A stretch of 64,000 bases of DNA from Lactifluus volemus. Its lineage: Eukaryota > Basidiomycota > Agaricomycetes > Russulales > Russulaceae. The stretch spans positions 1-64,000 of the forward strand of contig WTXI01000047.1 of NCBI GenBank assembly GCA_022376515.1, in the 5' to 3' direction. How positions within the stretch are numbered: the first letter of the stretch is position 1; every line of letters starts with the position of its first letter. Positions 22,288-32,185 of this stretch are shown one piece after another. Under the pieces are notes generated by a model. It ran no database searches, was not told the DNA's origin, and saw nothing but the letters and a program-made list of their open reading frames with translations. Position numbers and translations under genes: made by a program.

Positions 22288-23081
22288 TAAATAACAAAAA
22301 ACTGATGAATAAAATACAAAAACTTGGTAAAGCCCTAGAAAACAAGTTAGACACCCTTAACCCTGAAAACCAACATGAAACCAACGTGCAAACCCTATGG
22401 CCCCAGTTCAAAACGAACATAATGACTCACACAAAAGCTGAAACCTCTGCAGCACACTACAGATGAGCCTTGAAGATAAAAAAACCTGAACCAAAATCAG
22501 GAACACATCCTCCAAGACAATGATTTCGAGAACAACCCTAAACTCCAATGGGAGGAAGCCTTTCTAGCAAACAAACTAGCACATCTGGCAAGATTAAACA
22601 GCTCAGACCAAAGAGCAAAAACAAATGCCAAAATCTCTCTACAAGGAGAAAGACTCGGCGCTGTGTGAGCAAATGTGGCCAAAGCAAAGAAACCTAAAGT
22701 GAACATAAGTAGACTGAAATCCTTGAATGAAAGCAGGCCCTGCTACAAAACAAAAACTAAGAAAATGGCAAAACTTGCAAAGGAATACCACAAAAACCTA
22801 CAATCAAAAGATCTTCACCATTTCAGCAATGACACAGAATGATCTCTCGCTGAACAACAGATTCTCCAACAGATCCCTATCAAACAGAAACTTCACAACC
22901 TGGAATCATCACCCCTACAGTCTGGAATAACACAGAGAGATATTGAAAATACCATCAAGAAAGCAAAATGTGGCTCTGTGACGGGATTAGATGGCTGCTC
23001 TCACAAGCTATGGAAAACACTTCTCCAGAACCATGAGTCAGCAAAAAAAACACCATAGACCAGCATTTAACATTGTAAAAA

Positions 23082-23254
23082 CATCAGGAAAACCCATTTG
23101 GCCTTAAAGTGTATTAAATGCTCCTTAAAGCTTACTTAAGTGTCTTATTGACAGTGATAAGTAGAAGGATCTAATTACCAATGTCAATAAGACACTTAAG
23201 TAAGCTCTAAGGAGCATCTAATACACTTTAAGGCCAGGATGGGTTTTCCTGATG
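23082..23254. mobile_element. hairpin MITE family H copy 4
   Basis: A complete palindromic element flanked by AA on both sides (23080-23081, 23255-23256). It lies inside LINE ORF2 just before the RT core. Confidence 0.9.
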
Positions 23255-23885
23255 AACACTAACCAGAGTCTTCCAAGATATACAAACCCACAGAATCGAC
23301 ACACACCTAAACTTCACTAAAGGCTGGATGTGCCCAATCTATAAGAAAAAAGATAAGACGAACATTGAAAACTACTGCCCAATCACCCTTCTAAACACTG
23401 ACTACAAACTACTCATCAAAGTGCTCTCCCTATAACTGTCAGCCGTAATCAACCCCCTAATACACAAAGACCAAGCAGGCTTCATACCTGGATGCTCCAT
23501 ATTTGACCACATAAGGCTCACGAAAGTAATGACCAAATATACTAAAATGACAAAAGAAAATGGCACTGTAATAGCCCTGGATCAGGAGAAAGCATATGAC
23601 AAAATCTCTCACTCCTATCTCTGGAAAACACTCAAAGCCTTCAACATCCTCCCCATGATTTAGAAACACAGTTAAAAACCTGTATAATAATGCAACCACA
23701 GTAGTTGCAATCAACAACATGTTCAGTAAACCTTACCAAGTGACCAGGGGCATCCACTAAGGAGATCCTCTATCCTGCCTCCTCTTTAACCTGGCAATTG
23801 AACTGATGGTATACATGATACACAGAAACCCCAACCTAAAAGGGTTCAATATCCCAAACACCCTGGAACCCTTGAAAATTGGACT

Positions 23886-24320
23886 TGTCAGTAATCGACT
23901 ACCAGGGAGCCAGGGGAGGTGTGATGTTTTCTATAAGGGTTGAAGAAGTTGGCATCAGCTTTGGAGGGTTGGATGATTTGCTGGAGGGAGAGGTTAAGGT
24001 CCACAGATTGGATTTCCTCTCAAGTATATGGGAGCAAGGTGACTGGTGAATTAGTAATGGGAGGGGCAGATGGTCTCTTGACAAAAGGTCTTGTGTTGGC
24101 TATGGTGGATGTAGGTGACATGAATCTGGCATCCCAGGAAAAACTCAAAGAAGTAGTGTGTGGTAAAGGAGGGTTCTCTAAAGAGGGAGCAAAGCTACAT
24201 TGTTCTTTCCCCAAGTTCTCTTGCCTTATTATAATCCTTCTAGTCTTTGTTGGGTTTTGTTTGTAGAACTCCTCTACTAGGTCCTCCGCATGCACTTGCT
24301 TAGCTGGTTCCCAGGTGTTA
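23886..24320 (-). pseudogene. Gypsy-2 chromodomain end and Pro-rich tail
   Basis: The minus strand reads NTWEPAKQVHAEDLVEEFYK, the end of a chromodomain (which binds modified histone and steers integration), then a Ser/Pro-rich tail to about 23890. It is cut on its upstream side by LTR S2. The integrase C-terminus and first half of the chromodomain are missing. Confidence 0.75.
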
Positions 24321-24890
24321 TGTTAAGGTTCCAAGTAGGACCTTTGTACAAAGTGTATGTTTGTTTGTGAAGTCGTGGACAAGACTTGCAAGATGTGCAA
24401 GTCAAGGTTAAAGGTTCAATAGAGAAGAGACTTAGTAAACAACTAAGTCAAGATTGTTCAGAGGTCAAGAGCTTTGGGCTCAGGGATGAGACCAAAGATT
24501 TTAAGAAGTTGAAGAGCGTGATGTCAAGAGGGTTCTCTCAGGTCAGATGTTCCTAGACAAGCAAGGTTCTAATAGATAGAAGACTTAGATTGTGAAACAA
24601 AACTGAGACTTAAGGTCTCTAGAGCAGAAAGTACAGGGTTTAAATATAAGAGATGAGGCTATGTGCACAGCTGTAGGGGCTATGACCTTTGTACAGCTTT
24701 CAGGGTTTGAAACATGTTTCAGGAATCAGTGAGTTATCCTGTGCATGTGGCTGTTACTTGTGGCTGTACAGTGCTGTGTGAGGCTGTATCATGACAAAAA
24801 TAAGTAAGTGATCTGGAACAAAGCAATCAGCAGTTCATTCACATAAACAAAAAAGTCTGCAGAAATGAGTCAGAAGTCTGAAAATGTATA
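24321..24890 (-). repeat. LTR family S, copy S2, end degraded
   Basis: It starts TGTTAAGGTTCCAAG and follows S1 closely to about 24890, but the terminal CCATAACA is lost and unassigned sequence of ~55 bp leads into integrase codons. Confidence 0.8.
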
Positions 24891-24945
24891 ATATATACTG
24901 TAGTGCACATGAACGTTGAACTAAGTGTGTGATGTATGTGTATGA

Positions 24946-25543
24946 TGTATATCCACACTCAATTTGGAGGTATTGTTTTAGCCACTGATTTGTTTGCTCT
25001 GATTGCCTGTCTGTCTGGGGATTGTATGCTGTACTGATGTTCTGGTCAATTCCCAATTGATGGCACAACTTCCTTGTCCATTCTGAGGCAAAATGTGGGT
25101 CTTGGTCTGAGATCACCCATTTTGAGGGTCCAAAGTGGGGGAACACCTCCTTGGCATAACACTTGGCAATCCCCTTGCTATCAATGGTCTTGTTACAGGG
25201 GATGAAAAAGGCTGCTTTACTGCAGTCGTGGTCAGTGATCATCAGGATGCTGTCATACCCTTGTAACTCTGGGAGGTCTGTGATCAGGTCTAACACAATC
25301 ATTGAGTAGGGGGCATGGCTTTGTTTTGGTGGGATGGGTACTAGGAGAACCTTAGGTTTGGTTGTGCCACTCTTTGTACTTTGGCAAGTGATGCATCCTT
25401 GCATGTATCAAGTCATGAAAGCTTGCATGGTGGGCTACCAATAGCCTTTAGTAATCATGGACCAAGTCCTTAGAATTCCCAGGTGCCCTGCTATTTAATG
25501 ATCATAATACATTTGAAGGATACTTTGTTATACTGCAGGGTCT
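24946..25543 (-). pseudogene. Gypsy-2 H2C2 zinc region and integrase core
   Basis: The minus strand shows GHLGI-type H2C2 remains, CITCQSTKSG, DLITDLPELQGYDSI, SDQDPHFASEWT and TDRQSEQTNQW, the DDE-type integrase signatures close to Gypsy-1. Integrase inserts cDNA into the host genome. Stops lie upstream of 25404, and the C-terminal part is missing beyond QYLQIE. Confidence 0.8.
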
Positions 25544-25632
25544 TGTTAAGGTTCCAAGTGGGACCTTTGTACAAAGTGTATGTTTGTTCATAGAGTTGTA
25601 AGCAAGACTTGCAAGACATGCAAGTCAAGATC

Positions 25633-26007
25633 TGTGAAGTTTTGTGACTCAGCATAAGAAATAGAAACACTACTATATTGCTGTCTAACCTGTGAAGTTT
25701 TGTGACTACGACAATGAGTTTCTAAGCTATGACTAAGAGAACAAAAAAGAGGCTCACCTTAGCGTAAGAAATAGAAATGCTGAGGAAAAGAGGTCACAAT
25801 GGCGACAAATTTAAGTCTTTCAAGTCCTTGAGTATCATGTGAAAAATGGGTGGGGCAGAAGGTCCCAGAAATCATCCAAGGGGGAGAAAGCAAAACCTAG
25901 TAAGGTATCAAAGAGTAAAAAAGGTTATAGTAAAGGAGCAATGGCCACGATTCGTCGATGGTTCGTGTGCAGCCGCTTTAGGGCTGGCCCAAGATCATAC
26001 TCTAACA
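25633..26007 (-). repeat. Copia-2 3' LTR
   Basis: 375 bp, TG..CA ends, near-identical to 39005-39379. It contains a direct sub-repeat TGTGAAGTTTTGTGACT. Confidence 0.95.
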
Positions 26008-26014
26008 CACCCCC

Positions 26015-28588
26015 TCAGTCCTGAAAGCGCAAGCCAAGCTCATGTGAAAGTTGCCCATGCTTCTCGTGTACTAACCCCTTTGTGAATATATCGGCGATCT
26101 GATTGTTGGTGGGCACGTAGGTGAGATCAATGTCGCCAGTGGCGACTCTCTCATGCAAGAAGTAGTGTTGTAAGTTGATGTGTTTCGTGTGATCATGAAA
26201 TTCAGGGTTTCGAGCGATCACAATAGCGGACTGGTTGTCCATGTACAAAGTAGTCGGGAGTGAAAGGTCGAGGTTGAGCTCTTGTAAGAGACATCGTAGC
26301 CAAATCACTTCCTTGGCAGCGTAAGCGGCTGCGACATACTTAGCTTCAGTGCTTGATAGTGCGACCGACGTTTGCTTCTTCGAGCCCCAACTAATCACAC
26401 CCCCTCCAAGCATAAAAGCAAAACCAGAGGTGGACTTTCTGTCGTTAATGTCGCTGGCCCAGTCAGCATCCACAAAACCGTGCAAGGTAGTGCTGTTAGG
26501 GGCCCCACGCCGAAAAGTGAGATGCAAAGATGAGGATCCCCATAGGTACTTAAAAACTCAGTCGAGGGAGTGGAAATGAGATAAGCCAGGCGTGGTGTTA
26601 TGCCATCCAAGAGCTGACACAGTGTAGGCAAGGTCAGGGTGCGTGCCAACCATAAGGTACATGAGTGCTCTGACAGCACTTTGATAGAGTTTCATGTTGG
26701 ATTCAGGCTGTGACAATTTGCGAAGGTGCTCATTGGCGATGGCGGGAGTAGAGACGGGATGAATGGAAGACTTTCCAAAGCGCTCAAGGACTTCATTTGA
26801 GTACTTCTCTTGCGAGAGAGAGATAGAGCCGGTGTCGCGATTGTGGGTGACGTGCATGCCAAGGATCCAGGTGAGGTTCCCAAGGTCGGTCATCTCATAG
26901 TACTGGCAGAGGAGAGCCTTGTCCCGCTCTATCTCAGCAAGGCTGCTGGAGGCCATTGTGATGTTATTCACATAAAGTGCGATAATAGAGGTGTGGGGAT
27001 TAGCGAAGTGGACGAAAACAGCATAATCAGATTGTGTATTCTGATATCCCATGGAAGTGAGGTGCACCTTGATATTTTCATCCTATACGTACCCACCTTG
27101 CTTTGTCCTGTAGACGGCCTTGATGAGTCACAAGACCATGCTGTCGGGGATGTTGAAACCTGGGGGAGGACTCATAAAAATTTCCTCCTTAAGCGTACCA
27201 TTCAAATATGCTGATTTGACGTCCATTTGGTGTAACTCAAAATCCCTCTCCGCAGCAATTGCAAGTATGGTGCAGAGGGAGATGAGTTTTGTGACAGGCA
27301 CGAAAGTTTCATCAAAATTGACGCCCTCGATTTGCGTGAATCCTTGAGTGATGACTTGGGCTTTGTACTTCTGTATGCTACTGTTGGGCCCACGCTTGAT
27401 GTGGAAGACCCAACAGCTGCCGACGATCTTGCAGCCGCAAGGGCATGGTATGACCTTGTAAATGCCCATTTGCTTGAAGGCGATACACTCGTTTTCGCAC
27501 GTGAGTCTCCACTTGGCTGCATCTGGTTGAGCCATAGCCTCATCGAAAGTACGAGGATCACTCCCAATTTCGGTTTTGGCAACACTAGCATGCATGGGGG
27601 ATTTGTGTTTGTATGAACTCATGTCGTAGCGATGGTTGTCATCACGAGTCGGTGTGTGGGTTATGCGTTTCAGGCGGGCATCTGCGAGAGGGGGTGCGAG
27701 AGGAGGAATTGCAGGTTGCATGTTGTCTCCTTCGATCACAGCATCCCCTTTGTCATTGTTATCATTGTCGTCAATCACGAGGCATTCGTGGGTCAGCCCC
27801 CCTTCATTAAATACAACATCACAAGAATAGTAGATTTTGTGAGTGGGGCGATGAACAAGTTTGAAGGCTTTATAATTTGCCGCAAGCTCAAGGAAGATGT
27901 ACAGCTTGGAATGGAAGGATAGTTTAGAGCGATAATCCTCAGGGACATGCATGTGTGCCTTGCACCCAAAGATTTGGAGTTGTGAGATGTTGGGCTTGTT
28001 GCCACTCCAGGACTTTTCTGGGATAACGTTGTGAAGTGAAACAGAAGGGGAAAAATTGTGGAGGATGGCAGCATATTGGAGAGTGTCGTACCAGAAAGAT
28101 TGGGGGAGGTTGGTGTCATTCAGCATTGCTCGCACCCTGTCCAATAGGGTGTGATTCATGCGTTCTGCTACGCCATTATGCTCAGGCATGTCAGCAGTAG
28201 TAACTTCTTGCCGAATACCCTTTTCTTTGAAATAACAGGTAGAAATGTTTCCGGTGTACTCTCCTCCACCATCTGATCTCAGAACTTTGAGTGTCTTCCC
28301 AGTATCATGTTCAGCTCGTGCCATGAAAATCTTCAAGTAATGAAGAAGGTAAGACTTGCGTTTGAGCCCTGCGATGTAGACTTTTTGCAATTTGTTGTCT
28401 GTGAACATTGTAAAGTACTCGTATCCCTCACAGGACTGAGTTGGGAGTTTGCTGCAGATATTGGAGAACACGCGGCTGAGCACTTTGGTAGCATGCGTGT
28501 TGGTCGATTTTGCAATATCGATATGGCTTTGCTTCCCAATAAGGCAAGGCTCGCAGATCATCATAATATCCAGGGGTCCCTCTATAGT
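26015..28588 (-). pseudogene. Copia-2 integrase, reverse transcriptase, RNase H
   Basis: Integrase begins just after the Gypsy-1A insertion: CEPCLIGKQ, TMFTDNKLQKV (the first Asp context diverged), LRSDGGGEYTGN, HNGVAERMNHTL. RT follows in frame (KAQVITQGFTQIEGVNFDETF, MDVKSAYLNGTLKEEI) to a stop at 27128. The rest, in other frames, has ALYVNNITMAS, where the normal catalytic YVDD is YVNN. RNase H (26527-26015) is intact: VDADWASDINDRKSTSG, SSTEAKYVAA, MDNQSAIVIA, and QIADIFTKGL at the end. Confidence 0.9.
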
Positions 28589-28736
28589 TGTTACGGTTAT
28601 GCGGGCCGCCCGGCCCATTTCTTACTGTTTTCCGTCTGATTTTCGACTTGTGTTGTGACCTAGGATCCCTTTCCTTGGCCAGCCCCTTCTCTGTTCCGCT
28701 TCTAGGGGCTGTGCGTCGCCGTTTTGGACGTGTATT

Positions 28737-28835
28737 TGACTCAGGGATCATGACTCAAATCTTGAGTCAGCGTTCTTGACTCAGATCTTGAGTCAGACGC
28801 ACTGAGTCAGTTCTTGAGTCATCAGAACTGACTCA
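28737..28835 (+). promoter_or_regulatory. eight TGASTCA (bZIP/Gcn4-AP-1) boxes
   Basis: Perfect TGACTCA/TGAGTCA heptamers start at 28737, 28751, 28763, 28777, 28789, 28803, 28815 and 28829, about 12-14 bp apart. They lie ~75-175 bp upstream of the TATA-like box. TGASTCA is the binding site of Gcn4/AP-1-type bZIP activators. The same array is in the 3' LTR and in copy B (53620-53718). Confidence 0.8.
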
Positions 28836-28910
28836 GGTCCTTAGTCAATAGTCTTGACTTCGCTACTGTACTGTGACCTTTGTAGGATAGTTGGCTGGCC
28901 CTCTGTACGC

Positions 28911-28944
28911 ATAAATAGGGCCCTGTAGACGAGCTAAAGCCCCA
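28911..28944 (+). promoter_or_regulatory. Gypsy-1A core promoter and inferred start site
   Basis: ATAAATA at 28911 is followed 33 bp later by AGCTTCAGCTT (28944-28954). The complementarity of this 11-mer to the PBS places the RNA 5' end at or very near 28944 if priming follows the Tf1 mode. Confidence 0.6.
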
Positions 28945-29527
28945 GCTTCAGCTTTGTCTAGAATCGCAGTTCATTGTCTCCTGCTCACACTCGCATCGCA
29001 TCTTCCTCCTCTCTTCTTGTGAATCCCCTCTTCGTACCTTGATCCAGGTACTCCGCGCCACGATCAGACATCTGTGAACTTGTTCCATTTCTGTGCAACA
29101 AGTCCCCAGACGCCTGAACCCTAATACGAACGCGCTGTGAGAAGTAGTCCCCACTTCTCACCCCGCGTCCGCCCTCGAACCTTAGTTCAACCTCTCACGA
29201 GTGTCCTTGGAAGGCGAGCATCTCTTGCATTCCAATTACACTCGCGCCCGTGTTGCGGTTGAACCTACACATTGTCATTAACCCATCTGCCACCGTCTAT
29301 CCTCTTTGGGAACGGTAACTCCGACCATCGCGTGCGCCGGCCCGCTAGTCCGTCTCGCGCGATACAGACACCCAGGGTTCGCACAGTCAAGTCTACTCCA
29401 CACAGGACCTTGCCTGCGCGTGCTAGAATCGACTATTTGGTGTTGCTAGTCTTGTCCGACTCGCCACAGCAAATAGCCAACCAGAACGACGCTCACTTCG
29501 AGCCACGGTCCCTGCGAACCGAGACAT

Positions 29528-29538
29528 AAGCTGAAGCT
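29528..29538 (+). other. Gypsy-1A self-complementary primer-binding site
   Basis: One base after the LTR the sequence AAGCTGAAGCT is exactly complementary to AGCTTCAGCTT at the inferred RNA 5' end (28944-28954). In Schizosaccharomyces pombe Tf1, the first 11 nt of the RNA fold back onto the PBS and prime reverse transcription without a tRNA. The length and location match that mechanism. Confidence 0.75.
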
Positions 29539-29678
29539 CCTACCCCTCCACTTCTTCGTCATAAGAAGTGTACCCCGAACGAACCAGACCGTTGCCCACT
29601 TTCTTTTCAGGCCGAGAAAGTGTGTGCCAGAGTGCACAGAAATTTTTCGTTCCTCTTGCTAGAGTGAACAACTTATAG

Positions 29679-31643
29679 GCTACTGAGACCGCTCCTCTTG
29701 CGAAGAGTGGGCGATTGATCGACAAAACGGCTTCCATAACTGTTGGTTGGACCTCAGAAAAGGGGAAGCTCTCCAGAGTCAAGACCAGAGACGCACCAGA
29801 CCTCCCAGACCACGTAGTTGGGCACACCTTTTGGATAGAACGTCAAGAAAACCCCAAGCAAAGTGCCTATTGGGCTTTTGACAAAGGAGATCCACACGGG
29901 CCCATCGAGTTTATCAACCAGAAGTGGTATCACGTCGAGTGGTTTGATAAACAACAGACTTACGCGACAGAGATAGGGAGATACATCACAGACGACGACA
30001 TCACACGATTTGAACTCGGCTGGTGGAAACCAAGTGATCCACAGCACCCAGACTATCCAGTACACGCACTGTCCTTGACACCGGCAGGCTCAGGATCTGG
30101 AAGTACCCCAGAACGACCCGAAGCACTTTCACCTAGTGGACAATTATTTGAACCGGTCTATCAAGCCGCACAACCTCCTTTGACCAGTGTTCCCCCTGGA
30201 ATTCATCAGCAGCTTGAACCAACCTCGACGTTGCAAGTGCCCCCAGTACAAAAACAAATGGAATCGCCATACTCCGACATCAGTGTGTCAATGGTGACAG
30301 ACCCAACCACTGGAATGTTGGTAGATCCCACCATGTTTCCAGCCGCTCTCTCCCCCTCTCCACAACCTCATCCTAGTGTGCCTAGTGGTAGTGCGTTCAT
30401 CAGGTCAGCTGCAGTCAGCACTGCCATTACCGCACCAACAGCACTAGCTGGCATCACAGGATTCAGCTCCTCTGGGCAACCTGGAGGAGGACCTCCGGCT
30501 GGGGTACAGCCGGGAGGAAGTGGAGGCGGAGGAGGAGGCGGTGGAGGCGGTGGTGGAGGTGGAGGCGGGGGAGGAGGCGGAGGAGGAGGAGGAGCTCCCC
30601 CTCCGGGAGGACAAGCAGCAGGTGGTCAACCACACCAACCTTCAGCCCTCTATGGCACGATCCCTGAAATTTTCAATGGGGATCGTGACGACCTCGCACG
30701 CTTCCGTCGCGCCTTCTCGGTCTTTTGGGAAATGAACCGGGACCACCCCTCCATAAGCAACCCTTACCTGCGGGTCCTCACCTGTATAGGAAGGATCCGA
30801 GGCAAGGCGGTCGACCAATGGGTCGATGGAATCATTCAGCCTCTCATGAATGGAGTGGCGATGTGGCGACAGCATCCACACCACCTCCTAGCCACTGATC
30901 CAAACAATGAAATGGTTTGGACGAACTTCGACAACGCATTCAGAGCACAGTTCGAGAACACTGTGGCCAGAGAGGAGGCGTTGGGAAGCCTGCTCGCCCT
31001 GGAAATGCAGGGGGAGGACCTCAAAACATACATCAATAACTTCAACACGCTAATCGCTCTTGCCAAGTGGGGTTCAAACGAGCAAGGAACCCTCCTTCGA
31101 TTCAAGGATGGGCTGAAGCGAGCCCTCCGCGAGAAGATCATTGATTTTGAACCCACCTTGCCCGACACTCTGGCGGGATGGCAGGCAGCGGCCCTGAGGC
31201 GTCAAGGAAGGTACATCGAAGCCAGAGCCACCTCTGGAGACAGGCCAGGCCAGGACTTCCGCCGACGCCTTGCGGCAGCCTTGGGAAGGTACCAGCCGGG
31301 CAGACAAGTGAAGCCACGGCCCTCAGATGCCATGGATGTGGATGCTATTCGCACAGGAGGGCCTACACCTGAAGAAAAGAAGAAGCTACGGGCGGAAGGA
31401 CGTTGTTTCATCTGCCGTCGGCAGGGCCACATAAGTAGCTCATGCCCTGAGAAGAAAAAGAGCCAGCACAAGGACAGCAGGCCTGCACAGCGCCCCGCCG
31501 CAGTGCGGGCTGTCGAAGAAGAAAGAAAGGAAATCACCCGTGACCAGCTTATGGACGGACTTATGAAGTTGTCTGACGACGACAAGGAACGCTTTATCAA
31601 GGATATGGTTGACTCCACCGACTCTGCGCCCCAGGATTTTTGA
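29679..31643 (+). CDS. Gypsy-1A gag
   Basis: The frame is open from 29679 to TGA at 31641-31643, but the first ATG is at 30258 (Met about residue 182 counted from the near-cognate TTG at 29715). N-terminal part: HTFWIERQENPKQSAYW and FINQKWYHVEWFDKQQ, a compact domain of unknown fold. A ~30-residue polyglycine stretch is encoded near 30520-30590. The capsid-like retrotransposon gag domain follows (IPEIFNGDRDDLARFRRAF to about 31240), then the CCHC knuckle CFICRRQGHISSSC near 31405. Gag packages RNA. The start is unresolved: non-AUG, spliced, or AUG 30258. Confidence 0.9.
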   Translation, partial: ATETAPLAKSGRLIDKTASITVGWTSEKGKLSRVKTRDAPDLPDHVVGHTFWIERQENPKQSAYWAFDKGDPHGPIEFINQKWYHVEWFDKQQTYATEIGRYITDDDITRFELGWWKPSDPQHPDYPVHALSLTPAGSGSGSTPERPEALSPSGQLFEPVYQAAQPPLTSVPPGIHQQLEPTSTLQVPPVQKQMESPYSDISVSMVTDPTTGMLVDPTMFPAALSPSPQPHPSVPSGSAFIRSAAVSTAITAPTALAGITGFSSSGQPGGGPPAGVQPGGSGGGGGGGGGGGGGGGGGGGGGGGGAPPPGGQAAGGQPHQPSALYGTIPEIFNGDRDDLARFRRAFSVFWEMNRDHPSISNPYLRVLTCIGRIRGKAVDQWVDGIIQPLMNGVAMWRQHPHHLLATDPNNEMVWTNFDNAFRAQFENTVAREEALGSLLALEMQGEDLKTYINNFNTLIALAKWGSNEQGTLLRFKDGLKRALREKIIDFEPTLPDTLAGWQAAALRRQGRYIEARATSGDRPGQDFRRRLAAALGRYQPGRQVKPRPSDAMDVDAIRTGGPTPEEKKKLRAEGRCFICRRQGHISSSCPEKKKSQHKDSRPAQRPAAVRAVEEERKEITRDQLMDGLMKLSDDDKERFIKDMVDSTDSAPQDF

Positions 31644-32185
31644 AGAGCTCGTGCCGCGCGACCTGGGTACGAGCCTTAGGACTGAAACGAATGTACATTA
31701 GCTATGCCAATGCCAATGCTTTGAATTTGCCCATTTCGTTTTCAAATGTCCACAAAACGGTCGCAGATGTCGCCTTAGTCGACAGTGGAGCCACGGAAAA
31801 CTTCCTTGATCACCGCACAGTCCGCCGATGGGGACTCAGCACTCATAAACTCCCTCACCCCCGCTACGTCTACAATGTGGATGGAACCCAGAACCAAGCT
31901 GGGACACTCACGGAGTACTGTGTTCTTCACTGTGTCGTAGGAGACAAGGACACCCTCCAGCGGTTCTACATCACCAATCTTGGCAAGGATCGCGTACTCC
32001 TGGGGCACCCTTGGCTTTCAGAGTTCAATCCTCGCATCGATTGGACCAAGGGGCAAGTGCAGAATGGGGAGTACGGATCGAAACCAAGTGGAGGAAGTTC
32101 CAGCGCCCTCGTCAGATACACAAAGACAGGGAGAAGGAACCAGCACGCATTGATCGCACCAATGTGGCCCAGGAATGGGCCATAA
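31644..32185 (+). CDS. Gypsy-1A aspartic protease, -1 frame to gag
   Basis: The frame overlaps the gag stop (GGATTTTTGA) and reads VALVDSGATENFLDHRTVRR, the retropepsin active-site motif, then RFYITNLGKDRVLLGHPWL and FNPRIDWTKG. It matures the polyprotein. Genuine reading passes into the pol frame (again -1) near 32060, because the downstream homologous sequence (VRIETKWRKF) is in that frame. The residues after that in this frame are probably not used. Confidence 0.8.

Larger units (their letters stand above)
18257..23885 (+). mobile_element. Tad/I-like LINE, decayed and 3'-truncated
   Basis: An ORF1 with a CCHC knuckle is followed by ORF2 with an APE endonuclease and reverse transcriptase. 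The plus strand is strikingly A/C-rich throughout. The element stops after RT motif GDPLSCLLFNLAIE, before the catalytic F/YxDD box, where minus-strand Gypsy-2 sequence begins. It is interrupted by an S-LTR (21316-21912) and two H MITEs (22113, 23082). The left boundary is estimated from the onset of the A/C-rich composition. Confidence 0.8.
20644..23885 (+). pseudogene. LINE ORF2: APE endonuclease and reverse transcriptase
   Basis: The endonuclease begins near 20700 (IASINMNSL), with ILTIQETHLDD, NIYAPNNR, LLGDFNLTEEAIDRAP, and after the LTR insertion SRLDRIYIV. An in-frame TAG lies at 21010. RT sequence resumes after the insertions: GWMCPIYKKKDKTNIENYCP, DQAGFIPGCS, ALDQEKAYDKISHSYLW, and GDPLSCLLFNLAIE near 23765. 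The APE domain nicks target DNA and RT primes from it. Three insertions and multiple stops inactivate it. Confidence 0.8.
28589..29526 (+). repeat. Gypsy-1A 5' LTR
   Basis: TGTTACGG...CGAGACA, 938 bp. It contains the TGASTCA array, a TATA-like box ATAAATA at 28911 and an inferred transcript start near 28944. No ATG occurs downstream of that start within the LTR. Confidence 0.96.

Noticed and set aside
29519..30660. Gly-rich and antisense frames around the gag polyglycine tract
   Set aside because: They are shadow frames of the GGAGGC repeat coding for polyglycine in gag.
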